From contig CAYJFS010000001.1 in NCBI GenBank assembly GCA_964369665.1, positions 1-64,000 of the forward strand: a DNA stretch of 64,000 nucleotides, written 5' to 3'. The notes beneath the pieces were generated by a model that did not search any database, was not told where the DNA came from, and was given only the letters and a program-made list of their open reading frames with translations. Position numbers and translations under genes: made by a program. Source of the stretch: Bilophila sp964369665 (GTDB taxonomy: Bacteria; Desulfobacterota; Desulfovibrionia; Desulfovibrionales; Desulfovibrionaceae). Positions 53,941 through 63,272 of the stretch are shown one piece after another. Numbering within the stretch: position 1 is the stretch's first letter; each line of letters begins with the position of its first letter.

Positions 53941-54782
53941 GGAATATAAAACATATACATAATCCATATGAACCTCAAGGTGTAGTGCGTTGTCTAGAGA
54001 CAATAGCAGCCTGGGTACTAGCTATATTGTGGGCATTACCATTATTATATGCAATATGGACAGCATTTCGTCCGGCAGCTTATTCTACAAATTTTGCTGT
54101 ATTAGCCCCTTTTACTTTTGAAAATTTTAAGGAAGTTTGGAGCTCAGCACCATTTACAATATATTTTTTTAACACAATGATGTTAGTGCTATTGATACTT
54201 TTTTTTCAATTAATATTATGCACTTTAGCAGCTTTTTCTTTTGCTAGATTTAAGTTTTATGGTCAGTCTATAGTATTTTCTATAATTATTATGCAGATTA
54301 TGGTAATGCCTGATATTCTTATTATAGAGAATTATAAAACAATCAATGCTTTGGGCCTTGTTGATTCTATTTTGGCTATAGCTTTTCCTTATTTAGCATC
54401 AGGTTTTGGCATTTTTATTTTACGTCAAGCATTTAAAGTTGTACCTAAGGAGTTAGATGAAGCTGCAGCAGTAGAAGGTGCCAATATATTCCAGATCCTA
54501 TGGCATGTATATGTTCCATTAGCAAAGCCAACATATTTAGCATATTCTCTAGTTTCAATCAGTTATCATTGGAATAATTTTCTTTGGCCATTAGTTGTTA
54601 CAAATTCTGTATCTTCCAGAACCTTAACTGTCGGACTTCAGATTTTTTCTTCAACAGAACAAGGTGTTAATTGGTCTATCATTGCTGCTGCAACAGTGAT
54701 AACATCTGCGCCTTTATTATTAGCATTGTTAATTTTTCAAAGACAATTTGTACAATCTTTTATGAGAGCAGGTATAAAATAA
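53937..54782 (+). CDS. ugpE: UgpE-type ABC permease
   Basis: A 281-residue MalG/UgpE-type permease with six helices. The EAA loop is DEAAAVEGANIFQILWHVYVPLAKP, and helix segments WVLAILWALPLLYAIWTAF and PTYLAYSLVSISYHWNNFLWPLV follow the family. It pairs with UgpA in the inner membrane. It is the last gene of the operon, with the convergent ArnT-like gene ending 22 bases downstream and no clear terminator between them. Confidence 0.86.
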   Translation: MRNIKHIHNPYEPQGVVRCLETIAAWVLAILWALPLLYAIWTAFRPAAYSTNFAVLAPFTFENFKEVWSSAPFTIYFFNTMMLVLLILFFQLILCTLAAFSFARFKFYGQSIVFSIIIMQIMVMPDILIIENYKTINALGLVDSILAIAFPYLASGFGIFILRQAFKVVPKELDEAAAVEGANIFQILWHVYVPLAKPTYLAYSLVSISYHWNNFLWPLVVTNSVSSRTLTVGLQIFSSTEQGVNWSIIAAATVITSAPLLLALLIFQRQFVQSFMRAGIK

Positions 54783-54803
54783 CAGGTAATGGTATTCATA
54801 TTG

Positions 54804-56276
54804 TTATTTAATTATTATAGTAGGTCTATGTAAACAAATTTGTGCAGCTAAATTTTTTGTATAAGGTTTTTTTTGGTTTTGGATAGTAGTAGCATTGTAT
54901 TGTAAGAACAATGGTGTTGTATAGTAAGCCAAAAGAAATGTTATTGGTATTGTCCAAAGTGTGGTAATGAATAAACTACCAAAACAAAACTCTCGATGGG
55001 TAAATTTTAGAAGGACTATAGATAGTATAATAAATACAGTAGCAATAATGGGTATGCCTTTTTTATCTATGAAAAAGGCATTTATTGTTTCAAGGAGTTG
55101 AATCTTTATGTATAACCAGTCATGAATAAATGGATATATCATAATAATAAACATACCTAACCCAAGAAGTAAAAAATACATACTTATGGTAAAATAAAGC
55201 CGACGACTTTTTGTGTTTGAGAATGTATATAGAGCCTGTGCTGTTATGATGGCTATGATAGGATATAAGAAAAGTATTGTAAAAGGACTCACAGTATTTA
55301 TAAATAGAAGAGATACAATGGTTGTAAAACTTACAATCCATAGCCAGTTTTGACTTGGTGTGGTTTTCCTGCAGGTAATGATTATATGAGGGAGACGGTA
55401 AGCTTTTTCCCAGGGAAGAAAAAAAAGAACTATTAACCATGGTGACCAAATAGCAATTGTTGTTATAGCATGCTCTAAGTTTAGATAAATGTTATTGGAT
55501 AAAGCATAAATAGGTGATATAATTTGTTGTTTAATTGATATATTAATGAGTTCTCTTCCATTATACATAGAACCAATGAAGCTTGCCCATGCTAAAAGCA
55601 TAATAATCATAACACCAAATGCTAAGGCTCCATCATAGTTTCCTGCTCTTTTTAAGCGTCCACTCCATACAAGAAATATTATACTAGATATACATGGGAC
55701 AATAAATCCTATAAGACCACCTATAAGTCCTGCTGCACCAGTAAGTAGGAATCCAAATATAAGCCAAAATGGAGCAGAATCTTTGATCCATCCTTGATAG
55801 AGACAAAGTAATGCTCCTAATATAAGTATACTAAATAAGATACAGTCAATCATTATATAAGGTATAATAAGCATGAATAAACTTGATAATATAATAAGTC
55901 CTGCAGAAAAAGCTATTTTATTGGATTGAATAATAGTAATAGCAAATATCCACGTAAAAATTGTAATGCATATTCCTCCAACACTATTTAAAAGGATAAG
56001 AAGTGTATGAAGATCTGTATTATTAGGAGTAGATTGAGTTATGTATAACCAAGGAGTAAGTGTAATTATTGTATCAGAATAATCACTTAGGCCTATTTTT
56101 ACTGTTATATTAGAAAATATATCTATAGTATGCTGCAAGTAAGTATATAAAGGAAAAATTTGTTGTAAGGTAGCAAGAATAAAGAGTGTTAAAACACTAA
56201 TTTTGGATGCAAAAATATATCCTTGCTCCATGATTGATTTTTTAACTATTTGGCTAGGTATAGTGTTTGGTAACAT
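54804..56276 (-). CDS. polytopic membrane protein, ArnT/PMT-like
   Basis: A 490-residue protein with about eleven hydrophobic segments and little else. The middle (CLYQGWIKDSAPFWLIFGFL, then LTGAAGLIGGLIGFIVP) resembles the GT39/ArnT family core, where a glycosyl group from a polyprenyl carrier is passed to lipid A or protein. The Asp-Glu motif expected in the first periplasmic loop of such enzymes is not evident, so the catalytic site is uncertain. The TTG or ATG start has no good ribosome-binding site. It is monocistronic, convergent with ugpE. Alternatively it is an unrelated polytopic protein. Confidence 0.45.
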   Translation of the reverse strand: MLPNTIPSQIVKKSIMEQGYIFASKISVLTLFILATLQQIFPLYTYLQHTIDIFSNITVKIGLSDYSDTIITLTPWLYITQSTPNNTDLHTLLILLNSVGGICITIFTWIFAITIIQSNKIAFSAGLIILSSLFMLIIPYIMIDCILFSILILGALLCLYQGWIKDSAPFWLIFGFLLTGAAGLIGGLIGFIVPCISSIIFLVWSGRLKRAGNYDGALAFGVMIIMLLAWASFIGSMYNGRELINISIKQQIISPIYALSNNIYLNLEHAITTIAIWSPWLIVLFFLPWEKAYRLPHIIITCRKTTPSQNWLWIVSFTTIVSLLFINTVSPFTILFLYPIIAIITAQALYTFSNTKSRRLYFTISMYFLLLGLGMFIIMIYPFIHDWLYIKIQLLETINAFFIDKKGIPIIATVFIILSIVLLKFTHREFCFGSLFITTLWTIPITFLLAYYTTPLFLQYNATTIQNQKKPYTKNLAAQICLHRPTIIIK

Positions 56277-56535
56277 TATTTTAGGTAAATATGTTTATTA
56301 AAATTATATATGAGTATTAAAAAATATATGGCGTTACTTCTGGCAATAATAGATTATGGTATGCTCTTATAATATTTTTGTCAAAATTCTACTATAAATA
56401 ATATATGTATTGTTTAATTCTATTTAGTTTATCTATGATATAATTTTTTATATAATGGTTATAGTTTATAAATAAACTTATAGTGATATTTAATGTCGTT
56501 ATATATAATACTATAAATAAGTATGGGGAATTTTT

Positions 56536-57045
56536 ATGCATAAACTTGTTGTTGCAGTTTTTGACACAACACTCCAAGCAGGTAAAGTACGAAAAAAATA
56601 TTTAAAGAAAAATACAAAATTTCGTGATAATTTTAATAAGTCTATAATTATTATTCGGAACATAGATGGTACGATTGAATTACACTATGTTCATCGATTT
56701 GCTGCAGAGGGTGCTGCACTTGGTGGTGTTTGGGGTGGCATAATTGGTATTTTATTTTTAAATCCTGTTATTGGTGCACTTGCTGGAGCTAGTTTAGGTG
56801 CTGTTATAGGTAACTTAGGTGATTTAGGTGTCGAAAAGCATTTTATGGCTGATTTATCAAAGCATCTAAAGCCTAGTTCTTCTGCTGTATTTATTCCAGG
56901 AAAAAAAGATGAGTTAGAGGGTATTTGTGATTTGTTGAAAGAAGAAGGTGGTGAAGTCGTAAGTACTATGATGCAGCTTGATGATAAGAAAAAAATATTA
57001 GAAAAGATAGATGCTTTATATGAGGGTACTTTAAAAAATACTTAA
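56536..57045 (+). CDS. DUF1269-type membrane protein (copy 2)
   Basis: A 169-residue paralogue of the protein at 30479. The Gly-rich double membrane segment reads GGVWGGIIGILFLNPVIGA, against GGFWGTLIGLIFLNPLLGL in copy 1. FMADLSKHLKPSSSAVFIP aligns with FMEELAQQLKPGCSALFVL. A GGGGAATTTTT site precedes the ATG. It is followed by an epimerase gene after 51 bases. DUF1269 has no assigned biochemical role. Confidence 0.78.
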   Translation: MHKLVVAVFDTTLQAGKVRKKYLKKNTKFRDNFNKSIIIIRNIDGTIELHYVHRFAAEGAALGGVWGGIIGILFLNPVIGALAGASLGAVIGNLGDLGVEKHFMADLSKHLKPSSSAVFIPGKKDELEGICDLLKEEGGEVVSTMMQLDDKKKILEKIDALYEGTLKNT

Positions 57046-57096
57046 AAATTATAGTATTACTCATCATGACTAATACATCCAATAAATGGAGTAACT

Positions 57097-58020
57097 ATGT
57101 ATATAGTGATTCTTGGTGGATCTGGTTTTATTGGTAGTGCATTATTGAAAGCTCTAGTAAAAAGAGGTGATACTGTTGTTGTATCATCAAGGAGTCATTG
57201 TACTTCTCAAGTAGTACATCCAAATGTGACATATGTTACTTGGGATGGTTGTTCTTATGATGGTCTTTTAAAGATTGTTGAAGGTGCAGATGCTATTGTT
57301 AATCTTATAGGAGAAAACATTGCTGCAAAAAGGTGGACAAATCTTCAAAAACAAAAAATAGTGGATAGTCGTGTTTTATCTGGAAAGGTTTTGGTCGATG
57401 TATTAAGTAAACTTAATAAAAAACCTTCTGTTCTTATACAAGCATCAGCGGTTGGTTATTATGGATTATGGGATGAGTTAGATACAGCATTAGAGTGTGT
57501 AGAAAAGTCTCCTTCAGGTGAAGGGTTTCTTGCTGATACAGTAGTTAAGTGGGAAGATTCAACTTTTGATGTAGAGAGGTTAGGTATCCGTCGATGTGTT
57601 ATTCGCACAGCTCCAGTTCTTGGGATCCATGGGGGGGTGTTAAAGAAAATGCTTCCTTTATTTTATATAGGCTTAGGAAGTGTTTTAGGGACAGGTAAAC
57701 AACCATTTCCATGGATTCATATAGATGATGAAGTTTCCACAATAGTCTTTTTATTAGATAATACATCATTATCTGGTATATTTAACCTTGTAGCTCCAGA
57801 ACATATTACTATGCAGAATTTTGCTCAAACACTTGGTTATGTTTTAAGACGTGTTGTTTTTTTACGTATTCCTAAATGTGTTTTACATATTGTTCTGGGC
57901 CAGATGGCCGATGAACTTTTACTTTCTGGACAAAAGGCATATCCTAAAGCATTACTTCACCATGGTTTTACATTTAAATACCATTCAATTCTTTTAGCTC
58001 TTAAACAATTATTAAGATGA
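57097..58020 (+). CDS. TIGR01777-type SDR epimerase (YfcH-like)
   Basis: A 307-residue extended short-chain dehydrogenase. The nucleotide motif GGSGFIGSALLKAL lies at the N-terminus. ADAIVNLIGENIAAKRWT and LIQASAVGYYG (catalytic Tyr in the YxxxK-like region, modified in this subfamily) are typical of TIGR01777. The C-terminal domain has FPWIHIDDEVSTIVFLL and IFNLVAPEHITMQNFA. The reaction of this subfamily is unknown. It probably shares a transcript with the DUF1269 gene. Confidence 0.85.
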   Translation: MYIVILGGSGFIGSALLKALVKRGDTVVVSSRSHCTSQVVHPNVTYVTWDGCSYDGLLKIVEGADAIVNLIGENIAAKRWTNLQKQKIVDSRVLSGKVLVDVLSKLNKKPSVLIQASAVGYYGLWDELDTALECVEKSPSGEGFLADTVVKWEDSTFDVERLGIRRCVIRTAPVLGIHGGVLKKMLPLFYIGLGSVLGTGKQPFPWIHIDDEVSTIVFLLDNTSLSGIFNLVAPEHITMQNFAQTLGYVLRRVVFLRIPKCVLHIVLGQMADELLLSGQKAYPKALLHHGFTFKYHSILLALKQLLR

Positions 58021-58039
58021 TAAAGGACGTAGATAGTAA

Positions 58040-59119
58040 TTAATAGTGTTCAGGTGAAACCCAACCTGTATCACCACTAGCTCCTGTTCCTGTAAATCTT
58101 ATAGAAAGAGGTACATCATAATTATCTGTAATAGCTATAAATTGAAATGCTTCAGCATTACGGATGTTTTTTTGTTGTAGTTTCTGCATAAAAGGTAATG
58201 TTGAGTTGAAACGTAGGTCAGTAAAAGTATATTCTTTACCTTGAAGTATTGATTTTGTGGATAATGCTAAAAATACTGAAAAATCATTATACATGGAGAA
58301 TAAAGGACTATGTTTTTTTAGTTTTTTTATGAGTTCAGGTGAAGGCTTTTCTATCTTTAGCAATTCTTTTGGAGGTTTTGTAAAAGCTATATACCCAGAA
58401 AGATTCCAGTGGTCGTTATTATCAATGATAATTTTCCAATAAAATGGTGTAAAAACATCTGGAATTAAGTATAGTTTTGTAGTGTCTGGAGTTTTGGAAG
58501 ATGTATCTTGGGTTTTTGAAAATGTAGTGTTGTAAGAAGAATAATTTCTTTGAAGGTATGTTTCTAGTCCAAGCTTTATTCCAATGGTAAATATAGGATA
58601 CATAATTGTCCAGCAGAGTAGTATAATCATTATAGTTCTGCTTCTTCTCCAAAATAAAATACCTAAAAGTAAAGGAATAATAATTAAGATATCAACAATA
58701 AATAAGTTATTTAAGCATAATTTATTTTCATTGAAGGGTAAAAAAATTTGTGTTCCATAACTATTCATAACATCAAGAAAAATATGTTGTAGTATAATAA
58801 TATAGGCAAAAAACCATGCTCCAAGAAGTGACCAAGATGTATGTTTTTGTTGTGGAATTTTATCTATAGGTGGCTGAAGAGATGTTAAGAATACTAGAGG
58901 AAGAGCACAAAGGAACGAAATACCCCAAGCACCAGCAAAAGAGTGTGTAATACTTCTATGTATAGTAAGGTAGTCTACAGTTGAAGCAATAAAAAGTAGA
59001 TCAGCATCAGGGCTAACAGCAACGATCATTCCCCAAATAGGGAACCACCATTGTCGGGATTTTTTTGGTAGTGCATATGTAAATGTTGCACCACTAAGAG
59101 CATGTGTTATAATATCCAT
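58040..59119 (-). CDS. YdjM-like membrane metal-dependent hydrolase family protein
   Basis: A 359-residue membrane protein. The N-terminus is MDIITHALSGATFTYALP, with VSPDADLLF and HRSITHSFAGAW following. The His and Asp residues form the putative metal site of the YdjM/YbcI/DUF457 family. About five helices follow, and there is a C-terminal soluble domain of some 150 residues. The founding YdjM proteins are LexA-regulated membrane proteins; a hydrolase activity has not been shown to my knowledge. It ends 19 bases after the SDR gene's stop and is transcribed convergently to it. Confidence 0.75.
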   Translation of the reverse strand: MDIITHALSGATFTYALPKKSRQWWFPIWGMIVAVSPDADLLFIASTVDYLTIHRSITHSFAGAWGISFLCALPLVFLTSLQPPIDKIPQQKHTSWSLLGAWFFAYIIILQHIFLDVMNSYGTQIFLPFNENKLCLNNLFIVDILIIIPLLLGILFWRRSRTIMIILLCWTIMYPIFTIGIKLGLETYLQRNYSSYNTTFSKTQDTSSKTPDTTKLYLIPDVFTPFYWKIIIDNNDHWNLSGYIAFTKPPKELLKIEKPSPELIKKLKKHSPLFSMYNDFSVFLALSTKSILQGKEYTFTDLRFNSTLPFMQKLQQKNIRNAEAFQFIAITDNYDVPLSIRFTGTGASGDTGWVSPEHY

Positions 59120-59129
59120 AAATAATTAG

Positions 59130-60167
59130 CTATTTTTCAGAGAAGATAATAGTACCTTTACCAAGTAAGTCATGTATATGTACAATACCAAGTAATTGTC
59201 GATTATTATTAACTATTGGTAATACCGTTATTGTTTTTTGTTCCATGTAGTCAAGGAGTATAGCTATTGTATCGTTAATTGTTCCACAACGAGGGTTTTT
59301 AGTCATGATTTTGTCAACAGGTTCTTCTAAGGATAATTTTTTTTGACATACAGCTCTTCTTAAGTCTCCATCTGTAAGAATTCCATGAACAGCATTATCT
59401 GTATCAAGAATAATCACAGCTCCAAGAGCACCTTGATTAAGAATAGTTAAGGCTATAGCTTGTGAATTACCTGAAGATAAAACAGGAAGATTTTTTGTGC
59501 GCATAACTTTAGTAACATTGAGCATGAGTCTTTGACCAAGTGTTCCACCAGGGTGGTAGCGAAGAAAATCAGATTCTGTAAAAGACTTAAGAGACATAAG
59601 ACATACAGCAAGAGCATCACCAAGAGCTAATACAGCTGTAGTTGATGCAGTTGGAGCTAGACCATGTGGGCAAGCTTCTTGAGGAACCTCAGTATTAAGA
59701 ATAACTGTAGCTACATGAGAAAGTGTTGAAGGTGATGCTGAAGTTAACGCAATGAGTGGCGTACCAAAAGATTGGATAGTTGGTAGTAATGCATTAAGTT
59801 CTGGTGTTTCTCCTGAATTAGAAATTGCTAAAATTAGATCTGTATCTTTTAAACTGCCAATATCGCCATGTGCACCTTCAACAGGATGCATAAAGAAAGC
59901 AGGTGTTCCTGTAGAGGAGAATGTTGCAGCAATTTTTCTTCCTATAAGACCAGACTTTCCAACGCCTGTGACAATAACACGTCCTTTGCAGTTAGCAAGA
60001 AGTTCTAAGGCATGATAGAATGTTGTGTTTAAATTTTTACATATAGTTTCAATACCTTTAACTTCTATTTGTAAAACTTCACGAGCTAGATTTAGTAGAT
60101 ATTCTGGAGAACGAGAATTGTGTTGTTTAGTAGGCATTGTATCTATGTGTGAATGAATAACAGACAT
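59130..60167 (-). CDS. kdsD: arabinose-5-phosphate isomerase
   Basis: KdsD interconverts ribulose-5-phosphate and arabinose-5-phosphate, the first step to Kdo of lipopolysaccharide. The start at 60167 (MSVIHSHIDTM) has GGATG upstream; the frame stays open to 60248. The SIS domain has VIVTGVGKSGLIGRKIAATFSSTGTP and ISNSGETPELNALLP (phosphate-sugar site), followed by PHGLAPTASTTAVLALGDALA and GGTLGQRL. Two C-terminal CBS repeats (about residues 205-340) include GILTDGDLRRAV and GIVHIHDLL. The product is 345 residues, normal for the family. It precedes the YdjM-like gene by ten bases. Confidence 0.93.
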   Translation of the reverse strand: MSVIHSHIDTMPTKQHNSRSPEYLLNLAREVLQIEVKGIETICKNLNTTFYHALELLANCKGRVIVTGVGKSGLIGRKIAATFSSTGTPAFFMHPVEGAHGDIGSLKDTDLILAISNSGETPELNALLPTIQSFGTPLIALTSASPSTLSHVATVILNTEVPQEACPHGLAPTASTTAVLALGDALAVCLMSLKSFTESDFLRYHPGGTLGQRLMLNVTKVMRTKNLPVLSSGNSQAIALTILNQGALGAVIILDTDNAVHGILTDGDLRRAVCQKKLSLEEPVDKIMTKNPRCGTINDTIAILLDYMEQKTITVLPIVNNNRQLLGIVHIHDLLGKGTIIFSEK

Positions 60168-60248
60168 ATAGTCATCCAGTTTTATAAGTATATACTTAAA
60201 ATAAGATAGACAAAAACATAGTGAACTGCAAGAAAAAGCAGTATTCAT

Positions 60249-60924
60249 TTAAACAAACCCTATGAATGATGCTGTGTATTCAGGTATATGTAAATGTGTT
60301 ATATTATTGATAATATACAGAATTTTAGCAATTTTATCAAAGTTTTCAAAAAATATTTTTGGCTAGTTATTTGTTTTTTTATGTTTATGATCAGGTTTAC
60401 TATCTTTAATAAGTGTAGAAATATTTAATGAAAAGTTTTTAGTGTAAATAAAAATTATCTAAAGTACCTGAACTGATTGTTATATGTGTGTTTGTATTAA
60501 GGCTTCAAGAAAATTTAGTTTTAAGTCGTTTTATCTAATCATTAAATTGTAGGAATGATTTATCTAGTTTATACTCTATCAATTAGTTATAATAGTTTAT
60601 AAGTAATCATCAACAGTATGAAATATTTTTAACAGTATTATAATCATTATTTGCAGTGATTTCATTTCTTGCTTTATGTATTGGGTTTCGTGAAGCTTTA
60701 TTTTATTTATGTTTTAGATTATTCCAGGGCTATATTCAGTCCTTACTGATTTTGAATGTATGTTTGCTTATAGGTAGGAGAAGTTTTATATATGTTTTAA
60801 ATTATTGTATATTATTGTTAACTTAAGTTTTTTATAAAAAGATACCAGTATTTTTTTATTAAAAATATATCTTTTATCTAATAAGATTTTAATAACCTTT
60901 AAAGTACATATATAATGTTGGTTT
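60249..60924. other. divergent spacer, kdsD / TauE-SafE gene
   Basis: 676 AT-rich bases between divergent genes. I found no gene, no strong hairpin and no recognisable regulatory element. Confidence 0.4.
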
Positions 60925-61725
60925 ATGATGGAATATACTCTATGGTATCTTTTAGGTGGTGTTTTTGCTGGTTTAATGTCAGGGTTATTTGGTATTGGTG
61001 GAGGCATTGTTGTTGTTCCTGTACTTAATTTTATTTTTCATAAACAAAGTGTTCCTTTAAACCAAATACAGCATTTAGCGCTTGGGACATCATTAGCATC
61101 AATAATATTTACATCATTATCTAGCCTTAGAGCACAACATAAACTTGGGGCTGTTAGATGGGATTATTGGAAAAAAATGACACCAGGTTTATTACTTGGA
61201 ACATTCATTGGCAGTATTTTTGCAAATTTTTTATCCACAAAAACTTTGGAAATCATTTTTATATGCTTCCTCATTATTGTTGGAACGCAATTGATATTAT
61301 CTGTAAACGTCAATAGAGGCTATTCTAAGCCTGGGTTTTTTGAGATATCTATTTTTAGTATAGGTATAGGTGGTATTTCTAGCTTAGTTGGCATTGGTGG
61401 TGGGACACTTTCTGTTCCTTTTTTACTTTGGTGTAGTCTTACTATACATAATGCTATTGGTACTTCTTCAGCTATAAGCTTTCCTATAGCTCTTGGTGGA
61501 ACTATAAGTTATATGTATATAGGTTGGGGTGCACATAATTTACCCATTGGTAGCATTGGCTATGTTAATATAAAAGCATTGTTTTGGATTGTTCTTTCTA
61601 GCATATTAACGGCACCTATTGGAGTGAAACTTTCACATAAATTATCAAGTAAAGTCTTAAAACGTACTTTTGGTTTTATAGCTTATGGTTTCGCTTTTCA
61701 TATGTTATGGAATAGTTTTTTATGA
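60925..61725 (+). CDS. TauE/SafE-family (DUF81) membrane transporter
   Basis: A 266-residue protein with seven to eight membrane helices. The two internal-repeat motifs GLMSGLFGIGGGIVVVPVL and SSLVGIGGGTLSVPFLL define the sulfite/sulfonate exporter TauE/SafE family. Members move sulfite, sulfoacetate or other organic anions. Two ATG codons in tandem (60925 and 60928) offer the start, without a strong ribosome-binding site. A sulfur role would suit the unknown NitT/TauT-type importer of this window but is not supported by context. It ends just before the bidirectional terminator shared with the SRP RNA. Confidence 0.87.
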   Translation: MMEYTLWYLLGGVFAGLMSGLFGIGGGIVVVPVLNFIFHKQSVPLNQIQHLALGTSLASIIFTSLSSLRAQHKLGAVRWDYWKKMTPGLLLGTFIGSIFANFLSTKTLEIIFICFLIIVGTQLILSVNVNRGYSKPGFFEISIFSIGIGGISSLVGIGGGTLSVPFLLWCSLTIHNAIGTSSAISFPIALGGTISYMYIGWGAHNLPIGSIGYVNIKALFWIVLSSILTAPIGVKLSHKLSSKVLKRTFGFIAYGFAFHMLWNSFL

Positions 61726-61743
61726 TATATTTTTATAGCAACG

Positions 61744-61773
61744 AAAAAAGCACAAAGAATTCCTTGTGCTTTT
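61744..61773. terminator. bidirectional terminator, TauE/SafE gene (+) and SRP RNA (-)
   Basis: AAAAGCACAA (61746-61755) and TTGTGCTTTT (61764-61773) form a ten-bp stem with a central GAATTC. Six A on the left give a U-tract on the minus strand. Confidence 0.85.
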
Positions 61774-61774
61774 C

Positions 61775-61857
61775 GGGGGCTGGGCACCCGGCTAACCGTT
61801 ACCGTTGCTTTCTTTCGAACCTGGCGGGGTTGGCGGTATTACCGCCGCCCAGCTTCC
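61775..61857 (-). ncRNA. ffs: signal recognition particle RNA (4.5S type)
   Basis: On the minus strand the RNA begins GGAAGCTGGGC and ends GCCCAGCCCCC, which closes the rod by GCTGGGC/GCCCAGC. The conserved domain IV text CCAGGTTCGAAAGAAAGCAA corresponds to the consensus with AGG and AAGCA bulge bases, here capped by a GAAA tetraloop with a TTC/GAA stem instead of the common GGAA with TCC/GGA. It binds Ffh and directs membrane proteins to SecYEG. Small bacterial size, about 83 nt. A terminator follows directly. Confidence 0.85.
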
Positions 61858-62090
61858 TTAAAATCAAAGTATGTATACTTGGAAAAATGTAAAAGAATCA
61901 AGAGAAAATATGCATATTTTTTGTTTTTATAGAATAAGTTTATTAAAAATGGAATATTTATTTTTTATGCTATAACTATTTGTATTTTAAATATAGAGAG
62001 TTAAAAAATCAAAATTGATACATTAGGATTTTACTTGACATAATGAGGATGCTCAAGATAAAGCACCTAACTATCTTCATTAATTATAAA

Positions 62091-62184
<94 letters not shown>

Positions 62185-62468
62185 TGATTTGAAATAAATA
62201 TTCACATAGAAAATATTACTGCTAAAAAATAGCATGAATATTGATGTGTTGAAGAAAAGATATTGAACTTGATGGTCAAAAGTTTTTATGTCCAATACAG
62301 CAATAAAAAAAGATCAATAAATATACATTATACAGAGCTTTTTACATGTATTATGCTGAACTTTTAAGGTTTTGAATTCTATACTTTATTTCATAAGGTA
62401 TAGTGTTTTTTATGTTGCTATCATTCAATAATAATTTTTATAAATTTTGGAAAATACAAAGAAACTCA

Positions 62469-63214
62469 ATGAACTATGATTTATTGATTGATTTACACAA
62501 GAACAATGTCCGTCAGGGCCCTGGTGGTGATGAGCAAACAAAATTGGCAATGAATCTTGCTGGTTTGCTGGATACTTTTGGCGTTTTACAGGTTGCTGAT
62601 ATGGGCTGTGGTACAGGAGCCTCAACATTATTATTGGCAAGATATTTGAATGCAAAAATCACAGCTGTTGATTTATTTCCTGATTTTTTGGATATTCTGA
62701 AGTGTAATGCTGAAAGACAAGGTATGGCTAACAAGATTACAACACTGGCTTGTTCCATGGATGATCTGCCATTTGAGGAAGGTAGTCTTGATGTGATTTG
62801 GACGGAGGGTGCGATTTATAACATAGGCTTTGAAAAAGGTATCAAGTCTTTTAAAGATTTATTAAAGCCTGGTGGCATACTGGCAGTTTCTGAAATTACA
62901 TGGCTAACAAAAGAACGGCCAGAAGAAATCACAGACTATTGGGATAGTGAATATCCTGAAATTGCTTCTGCATCAGAGAAAATCCGAATTCTTGAAGAAC
63001 ATGGTTTTTTATTGAAAGGTTATTTCCCTTTACCAGAATCTTGCTGGGTTGAAAACTATTATACCCCTCTGGAAAATAATTTGATGTCTTTGTGGCCAGA
63101 CATGGTTCTAAAGATGCTCAACCTGTTGTTGAAGCTGAGAAAACTGAGATTACTCTTTATAAAAAGTACCATAGTTATTATAGTTATGGTTTTTATATCG
63201 TACAGAAGTTCTGA
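62469..63214 (+). pseudogene. SAM-dependent methyltransferase with C-terminal frameshift
   Basis: From the ATG at 62469 (MNYDLLIDLHKNNVRQGPGG) a class I methyltransferase is visible: motif I VADMGCGTGAST, acidic AVDLFPDFLD, then MDDLPFEEGSLDVIWTEGAIYN and LLKPGGILAVSEITW. After ESCWVENYYTPLENN the reading frame changes. The original frame runs on as Leu/Ile-rich nonsense to 63272, while another frame gives RHGSKDAQPVVEAEKTEI and LYKKYHSYYSYGFYIVQKF-stop at 63214, which matches the normal family C-terminus. A one-base deletion at about 63085-63100 explains it. The first part is richer in G+C and uses CTG codons unlike its neighbours. It lies just after tRNA-Ser, so acquisition by transfer is likely. 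Confidence 0.75.
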
Positions 63215-63272
63215 TTGTGCAGTGTATAAATGTCTTAATCATTATATATTTTGCAATAATAGTTGTTTTTAA

